From: Candidatus Woesearchaeota archaeon
GTDB lineage: Archaea; Nanobdellota; Nanobdellia; Woesearchaeales; WJKR01
Direction: 5' to 3'
Length of the DNA: 8,124 nucleotides
Assembly: GCA_014729015.1 (NCBI GenBank)
Contig: WJKR01000017.1
Coordinates: forward strand, 1-8,124
The notes below the pieces were generated by a model. The model was given only the letters and a program-made list of their open reading frames with translations, had not been told where the DNA came from and did not search any database. Below, piece by piece: positions 1 through 5,297 of the stretch (positions are counted from its first letter, which is position 1; the number at the start of each line of letters is the position of its first letter). The translations under genes and the position numbers were made by a program.

Positions 1-275
1 AAGGCGAACCCGTTCTTGCCGTAGCGGTGCATCGGCTCCTCGTCCAACACCTCGGGCAGGTTGACCATCAGCAACGCATCGAAGGGGCACTTGTTCGCGG
101 CAATCCTGTCGACGTCGCTGATGACGTCCTCGTTCACCTCGACCTTGCCATCACCGCTTTTCACGATAGCATCTTTTCCGGCGCGATTGCTAGGCGAGAC
201 CCGCATGCACAGGTAGCCGCCGCACCCTTGCGGGTTGCACTTCTCCTTCCGCACGATCATGATGCGTTTTGCCAT
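1..275 (-). CDS. ABCE1 / RNase L inhibitor ribosome-recycling ATPase, N-terminal fragment
   Basis: This is the first 91 codons of a gene that continues past the left edge. ABCE1 is a cytosolic twin-ATPase that splits ribosomes after termination; its N-terminus is a ferredoxin-like domain with two [4Fe-4S] clusters. Visible family marks are KCNPQGCGGYLC (residues 12-23), the NRAGKDAI stretch (30-37), NKCPFDA (61-67), VNLPE (71-75) and HRYGKNGF (83-90). The unusual part is the cysteine pattern. C13, C18, C23 and C63 are present, but the positions expected to be the other four ligands read S27, S53, D56 and A59. By ferredoxin logic that removes one whole cluster and leaves the other intact. The ATPase domains lie outside the window. 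The start ATG at 275 sits 24 nt from a TATA box, so the mRNA is probably leaderless. Identification is firm; the one-cluster reading is inference. Confidence 0.93.
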   Translation of the reverse strand, partial: MAKRIMIVRKEKCNPQGCGGYLCMRVSPSNRAGKDAIVKSGDGKVEVNEDVISDVDRIAANKCPFDALLMVNLPEVLDEEPMHRYGKNGFA

Positions 276-298
276 ATGAGCACTAGAACCAACCAATA

Positions 299-306
299 TT
301 TATAAA
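299..306 (-). promoter_or_regulatory. TATA box for ABCE1 gene
   Basis: The 8-mer TTTATAAA lies 24 nt upstream of the ABCE1 ATG at 275. That is the usual archaeal distance from TATA box to transcription start, so transcription should begin at or next to the start codon. No Shine-Dalgarno site is seen before the ATG. Confidence 0.65.
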
Positions 307-322
307 GAGTGTGGTGCAAACA

Positions 323-330
323 TTTATAAA
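323..330 (+). promoter_or_regulatory. TATA box for acetate kinase gene
   Basis: TTTATAAA is preceded by an A-rich stretch (GCAAACA) compatible with a BRE element. Expected transcription start is about 350-355, just before the Shine-Dalgarno site GAGGTGA at 355-361. The box is a perfect palindrome and is identical to the box at 299-306 that faces the other way. Confidence 0.6.
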
Positions 331-354
331 CAACCGTTTTGATTTTCTCGACCA

Positions 355-361
355 GAGGTGA
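355..361 (+). promoter_or_regulatory. Shine-Dalgarno site of acetate kinase gene
   Basis: GAGGTGA matches the archaeal anti-SD complement (GGAGGTGAT) over seven bases and sits 8 nt before the ATG at 370. It contains the GTG at 358, which would extend the frame by four codons. The site therefore favours the ATG as the real start. Confidence 0.6.
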
Positions 362-369
362 GCAAGAGC

Positions 370-1539
370 ATGCAATCATACTTCTTAGTCTTAAACGCAG
401 GATCATCAAGCCTGAAATACTCGTTGTTCGAAAAAAAAGGGTTGCGAGAAGTCCTCAAAGGGCACGTCGACGGCATCGGCCTCGACCGTTGCTGCCTGAA
501 AATAACGTGCGGCGGCGAGAAGACAGAAACAAAATTCAAGGCGGACGACCATCTGCACGCCGTCCTCAAAGCGTTCCAATCGCTCAAAGACAAGAACGTA
601 CTGGAGGATTTCAAGCAGATCAAGAAAGTAGGGCACCGGGTCGTGCACGGCGGCGAGAAATTCATCAAGCCGACAAAGATCACCAAAGCGGTGCTGAACA
701 AGATCAAATCGCTCGCCATACTGGCGCCGCTGCACAACCCGCCAGCGATCGCCGGCATCCTCGCCGTGAAGAAGATACTGCCAAGGGTGCCGCAAATAGC
801 AGTCTTCGATACCGCGTTCCACCACACCATCCCCAAAGAGGCGTTCCTGTACGGCCTGCCCTACCAGTTGTATCAAGAAATGGGCATCAGGAAGTACGGC
901 TTCCACGGCATCAGCCACCAATACGTCGCCACCCTCGCGAGGAAAGCGCTCGGCAAGAAGCACAATGAACGGAACGAGATTATCACATGCCACCTCGGCA
1001 ATGGGTCTTCCATCACCGCGGTCAAGAACGGGAAGTCCGTCGACACCAGCATGGGGTTCACCCCTCTCGACGGGCTCATCATGGGCACCCGCTCAGGAGA
1101 GATGGACCCGGAGATAGTGCTCTTCCTCCTCAACCAGAAGCACTACACCAACGGAGAGCTCGAGAAGATCCTGCAGAAACAATCAGGACTCAAAGGTATC
1201 ACTGGGAGCAGCGACGTCCGCGAACTGCATGAACGGGCGTTGAAGAAGGACAAACAAGCGACCCTCGCGCTAGACATGCTCGCCTACCGCATCGCCAAGT
1301 TCATCGGCGCCTACGCGGCGGCGCTGCACGGCCTGGACGCCATCGTGTTCACCGGAGGCATCGGCGAGAACGCGTATTACCTCCGCAAGAAGGCGTGCAG
1401 CTATCTCAACCACCTCGGCGTCGCCATTGACAGTCACGCTAACCGCAAGAACATGACGTACATCAACGCGAACAAGAGCAAGGTCAACGTCCTCGTGCTG
1501 CACACCGACGAGGCACGAGGCATCGCGGAACAACTATAA
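370..1539 (+). CDS. ackA: Acetate kinase (EC 2.7.2.1)
   Basis: A cytosolic enzyme interconverting acetyl phosphate + ADP and acetate + ATP. The 389 residues are close to the family's usual ~400. The signature blocks are present in order (numbered from ATG 370): NAGSSSLKY from N9, GHRVVHGG with R90, LAPLHNPP with H122, VFDTAFHH with D147, RKYGFHGISH with H179, CHLGNGSS (207-214), SMGFTPLDG then GTRSGEMDPE with R241, GITGSSDVREL (276-286), FTGGIGENA (327-335) and TDEARGIA with E381. These match the known substrate and catalytic positions of the Methanosarcina enzyme, so it should be active. A GTG at 358 is in frame but lies inside the Shine-Dalgarno site, so ATG 370 is chosen. Most archaea make acetate with ADP-forming acetyl-CoA synthetase instead. 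The partner phosphotransacetylase is not in the window. Transfer from bacteria is plausible but not shown here. Confidence 0.96.
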   Translation: MQSYFLVLNAGSSSLKYSLFEKKGLREVLKGHVDGIGLDRCCLKITCGGEKTETKFKADDHLHAVLKAFQSLKDKNVLEDFKQIKKVGHRVVHGGEKFIKPTKITKAVLNKIKSLAILAPLHNPPAIAGILAVKKILPRVPQIAVFDTAFHHTIPKEAFLYGLPYQLYQEMGIRKYGFHGISHQYVATLARKALGKKHNERNEIITCHLGNGSSITAVKNGKSVDTSMGFTPLDGLIMGTRSGEMDPEIVLFLLNQKHYTNGELEKILQKQSGLKGITGSSDVRELHERALKKDKQATLALDMLAYRIAKFIGAYAAALHGLDAIVFTGGIGENAYYLRKKACSYLNHLGVAIDSHANRKNMTYINANKSKVNVLVLHTDEARGIAEQL

Positions 1540-1543
1540 CGCA

Positions 1544-1555
1544 ATATTTAAATAA
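1544..1555 (+). promoter_or_regulatory. Possible TATA box before small gene at 1591
   Basis: An AT-only stretch (ATATTTAAATAA) lies just after the acetate kinase stop. Transcription would start near 1575, giving a short leader with GGAAGGAG before ATG 1591. The small gene and GAPDH may therefore be transcribed separately from ackA, although read-through is possible. Confidence 0.45.
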
Positions 1556-1590
1556 TCGGGAATCCTCACGACGACGGGGGGAAGGAGTTA

Positions 1591-1809
1591 ATGAGGAGCA
1601 CCGCTGGTGAGAACGAGTTCCGGAAGAAGCTGGAGAAGCTCTCAGCCCAAGAACTCAGAGAGCTCGCCATGGTCAACGCGTACAAAGTGGCACTGACGAG
1701 GAAGCAGCTCGACGCGGTCATTGACATCCTGATCAAGAAGAAGCTGACCACGTACGAGGAGATATGGAAACGGACGAACGAGCGTTTCCAGGAAGAATCA
1801 GGAATATAA
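1591..1809 (+). CDS. Small helical protein of unknown function
   Basis: A 72-residue protein that I do not recognise. It is rich in Lys, Glu, Leu and Arg, has no signal peptide or membrane segment, and looks wholly helical: a charged region (FRKKLEKLSAQELRELA, about residues 9-25), then an Arg/Lys-rich helix with regular Leu/Ile (TRKQLDAVIDILIKKK, about 35-50), then YEEIWKRTNERF near the end. The purine-rich GGAAGGAG just before the ATG is a reasonable ribosome site. It sits 51 bp after ackA and 31 bp before the GTG of GAPDH, probably co-transcribed with GAPDH. It could be a small regulatory or protein-binding factor, but no function can be assigned. It is considered real because of its own promoter-like sequence, the ribosome site and coding-like composition. 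Confidence 0.7.
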   Translation: MRSTAGENEFRKKLEKLSAQELRELAMVNAYKVALTRKQLDAVIDILIKKKLTTYEEIWKRTNERFQEESGI

Positions 1810-1840
1810 TGAGCACGAAAAAAAGAGGTGAATCCTTTTG

Positions 1841-2836
1841 GTGAAAGTAGCGATCAACGGTTTCGGCCGCATCGGCCGCATGGTCTTCAGAGCAGGGTAC
1901 GAGGACCCAGAGATAGCGTTCGTCGCGATCAACGACCTGACGGACACGAAGATGCTCGCGCACTTATTGCGATATGACTCCGTGCACGGCAGGTTCGCGG
2001 GTAATGTGCAGCACAACGAGAACGCGCTCATCGTCAACGGCAAGGAGATCAAGGTCTTCTCGGAGCAGGACCCTACAAAACTGCCTTGGCAGGACCTCGG
2101 CATCGACGTCGTGGTGGAGAGCACCGGCATCTTCAGGACCAAGGAGAAAGCATCACTACACCTGCAGGCAGGCGCGAAGAAAGTGCTAATCAGCGCGCCG
2201 GCCAAAGGCGACGACCCGGTCAAGACGGTCGTGAAAGGCGTGAACGACCAGGAGCTCAAGCCGGAAGACACGGTCATCAGCTGCGCCTCCTGCACCACGA
2301 ACTGCCTGGCGCCCGTCGTCAAGGTACTCGATGACAACTTCGGCGTGGAGCAAGGGTTCATGACGACCGTACATGCGTACACTGCGGACCAGAAGCTGGT
2401 GGACGCGCCGCACAAGGACTACCGCAGGGCGAGGAACGCCGCGGCGAGCATCGTGCCCACCACGACCGGCGCGGCGAAAGCGGTCACGGAAGTCATGCCG
2501 CACCTCCAGGGAAAGCTGGACGGCATGGCTATGCGCGTCCCCGTCATCGACGGCAGCATCATCGACTTCGTGTGCAGGCTGAAGCGGGAGGCCAGCGCTG
2601 AGGAAGTCAACGACTTGTTCAAGGGCGTCGCGGAGCGAGAACTCCAGGGCATCCTGGAATACTCGGACGAGCCGCTCGTCAGCGTGGATGTCATCGGGAA
2701 CAAGCATAGCAGCATCTTCGACGCGGAGTCCACCAAGGCGATGGCCGACGGGTTCGTCAAGGTCGTGTCGTGGTACGACAACGAGTTCGGCTACAGCAAC
2801 CGGATGATCGACCTGGTCAAGCTGATGGGGAAATAA
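1841..2836 (+). CDS. gap: Glyceraldehyde-3-phosphate dehydrogenase, class I (NAD-type)
   Basis: A cytosolic glycolytic enzyme converting glyceraldehyde 3-phosphate, NAD and phosphate to 1,3-bisphosphoglycerate. At 331 residues it has the normal family length. It shows the Rossmann motif INGFGRIGR at the N-terminus, D32 in the INDLTD segment (typical of NAD preference), VVESTGIF, the catalytic SCASCTTNC with C151, the base H178 in TTVHAYT, the phosphate-binding PTTTGAAKAV stretch, and SWYDNEFGYSNR near the C-terminus. This is the bacterial/eukaryotic class, not the distantly related archaeal class II enzyme; class I genes occur in some archaea, DPANN among them. GAGGTGA (1825-1831) is the ribosome site. 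GTG 1841 (9 nt spacing) is preferred to TTG 1838 (6 nt), but both fit. Co-transcription with the 72-residue gene is likely. Confidence 0.96.
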   Translation: MKVAINGFGRIGRMVFRAGYEDPEIAFVAINDLTDTKMLAHLLRYDSVHGRFAGNVQHNENALIVNGKEIKVFSEQDPTKLPWQDLGIDVVVESTGIFRTKEKASLHLQAGAKKVLISAPAKGDDPVKTVVKGVNDQELKPEDTVISCASCTTNCLAPVVKVLDDNFGVEQGFMTTVHAYTADQKLVDAPHKDYRRARNAAASIVPTTTGAAKAVTEVMPHLQGKLDGMAMRVPVIDGSIIDFVCRLKREASAEEVNDLFKGVAERELQGILEYSDEPLVSVDVIGNKHSSIFDAESTKAMADGFVKVVSWYDNEFGYSNRMIDLVKLMGK

Positions 2837-2860
2837 TCAAGAAGTAGTGAGAACCACTGA

Positions 2861-2872
2861 CTTTTTAAGTTC
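2861..2872 (+). promoter_or_regulatory. Probable TATA element of kinase/glycosidase-like gene
   Basis: The AT-rich stretch CTTTTTAAGTTC lies about 25-35 nt before ATG 2897, where an archaeal TATA box is expected for a leaderless transcript. No Shine-Dalgarno site precedes the ATG. The T-rich runs around 2862-2885 could also end the GAPDH transcript. Confidence 0.45.
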
Positions 2873-2896
2873 TTTTGGCTTTCTTATGCGGAGCAT

Positions 2897-4960
2897 ATGA
2901 CCAAAGCAAACAACATTCGCAGCTATTCATTGGAAGACATCATCATCGGGCACACTATCGACCACGTCTTCGAAGGGATCAGGAAAAGGGGTGAAGGCGG
3001 CAAGAAATACATCTTTGAAGTGAGGGACACCGTGCTCGACCGGCTTGTTTCCATGAAAGTGCCCAATGAAAAGACTATGCTCGAGGAATGGCGGGTCAGA
3101 CAAATCCTTGAAGAGGGGAAGAAGCACGCAAAGCTCAGCAAGCACCCGAACATCGAGAAGATCTACACGGTCGGTACCATCGCGGTCGAGACGCAAGCAA
3201 GTCTTAAAGAAATCCCTTATCTTATCACTGAACTCATTGACGGTGAAAACCTGAAGCAAATCATCGACAAGGAAACACCGCAGAAAAAAGATATTTGGGA
3301 CATCATTACAAGCATGTCGAGCGCTTTAGAATTTGCGCACAGTCATAACGTCGCTCATCGAGACGTGAAGCTGAAGAATATCATGCGAGAAAAAGGCCCT
3401 GAGAGAACGACCTACTTGTATAATCTCGTCGACTTCGGTAGGAAATCGTATGAGCGAGACAGCGAAGGACAAGAAATACCGCTCAAAGACGCGTTCAAGG
3501 AAGACATACAAGGATTAGGAACAGTCATAGAGCAACTCTACGAAACAGGAAAACACAGCATCGACAGCAATCTCGAAGCAATCATCGCAAAGGCAAAGAG
3601 CGAAGGGCCTGACGGCTACGAACGGATCGACGAGCTAGCCCAGGCATTGAAGCAATACTGGCGGCAACGCATGACGAGAAGGACATTCCTCAAAACAGCA
3701 CCTTTGTTTGCATTGGGCATCGTCACCAGCACTTATTTCATCATCAAGGATGATGAACGCGGCATGAGAAGATTGCAAGCAGCAATTGCAGAAACCGATG
3801 CGCAAGATAAGGAGGCGCTGCAACCGCTCTACCAAGAGCTGCTTCATGAATTGTACAGCAAAAAAATGAGGTATTGGCTGGAGCAAGGACTCCTCCCAGA
3901 AGGACACTTCCTCTGGCTCGCGAAGGATGATTGGTATCACCTCAGCGACCAGAACCCGCCGCACAGCATCGACGGAAAAACAATACAACTGCTTGAGCGA
4001 GGATATCATATCACGGACAATGGCTTCTTCCATGACGCAGCAGTGCAAAAGCTGCAGGAGATGACCTGGCCCCTTACCGACCGGATACGGCAAAACGAGG
4101 AAGACAAATCAGACCTCGTCAGGTTCTATGACGCCCATGCATGGATGTACGACTTGTACCAAGAAGAAGCGTGGAAAGAAATAGCGCTCAAAGCAGCAGA
4201 AGAGCTCCAACGGGAGCGCTACAACGAGAAAGGGTTTTATCAATTCGACGGCATCCTTATAGATGGAAAAAGTGTTGATCTAAAGAAAGATCGTATCTAT
4301 ACAGAAAGCGTCGACACCATTATCCCTTATTTGTGGTGGGCAAATAAATACATTGGGAAATACGAAGAAAGAATTACTCGTCATCTCAACCATGTATTGC
4401 AACACAGCATACGAGCCGATGGTACTGTGAAAGAAGTCGTGCGTTACGATCAGAAAGCAGAAACATACAATAAAAGTGCATTTTTCTATGCTTACAACGA
4501 CCGCTCAACACTCGCAAGACTCTTGGGAAGAACAGCACTTGGCCTCCTCAAATCACAACCATTTGTTGATGAAGCAACAGCAGCCAGGATTGAACACACG
4601 GTCAAACAACAAGTCGAATATTTTCTCGCTCATAACCCGGCTGATGGCATTCCTTACTATGATTACATATTCAGCGATGAAGAACTACGAGTAGAGAAAG
4701 ACCCGCCAAAAGATGCCTCTGCAGCAGTGTATGAAGCGCAAGTGCTCCAATTATTCTCACGACAAGACCAAAATCCTCGTTACGAAGCAGCAATACTCAA
4801 GAAAGCGCACAGCATGGTCACGCAACATCTCATCACTGACAAGAATGTGCTTGGACTTTTTTCTGGCGCAACACCTGACAAAAAATATTATCGCAATGCT
4901 TCTTGGATCAATAGCGATCTTGGCATGATACAGGTATTGCAAGAAATAATAAAAAAATAA
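2897..4960 (+). CDS. Fusion: Ser/Thr protein kinase, Tat-like membrane segment, GH88/GH105-like domain
   Basis: This 687-residue protein has three parts. Residues 15-250 form an Hanks-type kinase: Gly-rich loop GEGGKKYIF (32-40), Lys K54 in VSMKV, likely helix-C Glu E63 or E64, hinge LITELIDGENL (109-119), catalytic HRDVKLKN with D156, K158 and N161, DFG at 179-181, and the DIQGLG helix at 203-208. A clear APE motif is missing and the activation segment is short. Residues 259-283 read MTRRTFLK followed by a hydrophobic stretch, like a twin-arginine signal without an obvious cleavage site; positive-inside logic puts the kinase in the cytosol. Residues 290-687 resemble six-hairpin glycosidases: YDAHAW (411-416), TIIPYLWWA (474-482), NDRSTLAR (534-541), DGIPYYDY (583-590), PKDASAA (604-610) and a C-terminal SDLGMIQVLQEI. 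The outside domain may bind or cut uronate glycans and signal inward. The 3' half is more AT-rich than its neighbours. Kinase assignment is strong; GH88-like assignment is by motif memory. Confidence 0.85.
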   Translation: MTKANNIRSYSLEDIIIGHTIDHVFEGIRKRGEGGKKYIFEVRDTVLDRLVSMKVPNEKTMLEEWRVRQILEEGKKHAKLSKHPNIEKIYTVGTIAVETQASLKEIPYLITELIDGENLKQIIDKETPQKKDIWDIITSMSSALEFAHSHNVAHRDVKLKNIMREKGPERTTYLYNLVDFGRKSYERDSEGQEIPLKDAFKEDIQGLGTVIEQLYETGKHSIDSNLEAIIAKAKSEGPDGYERIDELAQALKQYWRQRMTRRTFLKTAPLFALGIVTSTYFIIKDDERGMRRLQAAIAETDAQDKEALQPLYQELLHELYSKKMRYWLEQGLLPEGHFLWLAKDDWYHLSDQNPPHSIDGKTIQLLERGYHITDNGFFHDAAVQKLQEMTWPLTDRIRQNEEDKSDLVRFYDAHAWMYDLYQEEAWKEIALKAAEELQRERYNEKGFYQFDGILIDGKSVDLKKDRIYTESVDTIIPYLWWANKYIGKYEERITRHLNHVLQHSIRADGTVKEVVRYDQKAETYNKSAFFYAYNDRSTLARLLGRTALGLLKSQPFVDEATAARIEHTVKQQVEYFLAHNPADGIPYYDYIFSDEELRVEKDPPKDASAAVYEAQVLQLFSRQDQNPRYEAAILKKAHSMVTQHLITDKNVLGLFSGATPDKKYYRNASWINSDLGMIQVLQEIIKK

Positions 4961-4966
4961 GAAAAG
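4941..4966 (-). terminator. Poly-T terminator of the secreted-peptide gene
   Basis: Read on the minus strand this stretch is CTTTTCTTATTTTTTTATTA and onwards, beginning a few bases after the TGA of the small gene. It is a typical archaeal T-rich terminator. It overlaps the last codons of the kinase-fusion gene on the other strand. Confidence 0.45.
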
Positions 4967-4974
4967 TGTAATCC

Positions 4975-5178
4975 TCACTCAGGAGGCGGCCTTGGGACAT
5001 CTCCACCCTCTGGTGGGTCTTCATCAGCTGCGACGAAGCTTACCATCGGTCCGCTCGCCAACGAGGCGTAGCTGACGTCGTTGTCCACTGCTACTGGCGC
5101 ACCCATCAAGGAGCTGCCAGCAAACACGGCTCCCAAGAGGAGGGCTGCCGCCACCACTACTATTAACACTTTCTTCAT
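4975..5178 (-). CDS. Small secreted peptide with acidic proline-rich tail
   Basis: A 67-residue product that I do not recognise. Residues 1-20 are a textbook signal peptide: MKK, then an unbroken hydrophobic core (V4-V18), with a likely signal-peptidase I site after A20 (VFA before GSS). There is no lipobox Cys. The mature part would be about 47 residues with no cysteines, ending in DEDPPEGGDVPRPPPE, which is acidic and proline-rich. The frame can be extended upstream to ATG 5277, but the Shine-Dalgarno match GGGGTGA 5-6 nt before ATG 5178 and the exact placement of the signal peptide favour 5178. A TATA-like TTCTTAAGAAATT lies about 40 nt upstream. It faces the kinase-fusion gene tail-to-tail. 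It may be a secreted signal or cell-envelope peptide; function unknown. Confidence 0.72.
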   Translation of the reverse strand: MKKVLIVVVAAALLLGAVFAGSSLMGAPVAVDNDVSYASLASGPMVSFVAADEDPPEGGDVPRPPPE

Positions 5179-5182
5179 ATAC

Positions 5183-5189
5183 TCACCCC
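5183..5189 (-). promoter_or_regulatory. Shine-Dalgarno site of secreted-peptide gene
   Basis: GGGGTGA on the minus strand, a few bases before ATG 5178. It decides between this start and the longer frame opening at 5277, which would place the signal peptide in the middle of the protein. Confidence 0.55.
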
Positions 5190-5211
5190 TTTTTTTATGG
5201 CGAGTATCCCT

Positions 5212-5224
5212 GAACAACAATTTC
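5212..5224 (-). promoter_or_regulatory. Possible TATA element of secreted-peptide gene
   Basis: The AT-rich TTCTTAAGAAATT on the minus strand sits about 40 nt before ATG 5178, which would give a leader of roughly 15 nt carrying the GGGGTGA site. It contains the palindrome TTCTTAAGAA. An AACCGGTT palindrome lies about 20 nt further upstream at 5244-5251. Confidence 0.4.
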
Positions 5225-5297
5225 TTAAGAACTACGCGGAAAAAACCGGTTACTATCCGATAAGGACGCGTTAACAAACAATGGTTTCAGGATAACC

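Noticed and set aside
27..305. Plus-strand open frame of 92 codons
   Set aside because: It is antisense to the ABCE1 coding sequence, which matches the family closely; the plus frame has no family features and crosses the ABCE1 promoter.
339..968. Long plus-strand frame rich in Arg and Pro, and the minus frames at 324-836 and 406-993
   Set aside because: All are out-of-frame or antisense readings of the acetate kinase gene, with shadow-type composition.
2186..2707. Antisense frame of 173 codons within GAPDH, and the minus frame at 1798-2415
   Set aside because: Shadow frames caused by the GC-rich codon pattern of a well-identified gene.
4975..5277. 100-codon version of the secreted-peptide gene
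   Set aside because: It puts 33 residues in front of a standard signal peptide and ignores the GGGGTGA site just before ATG 5178.
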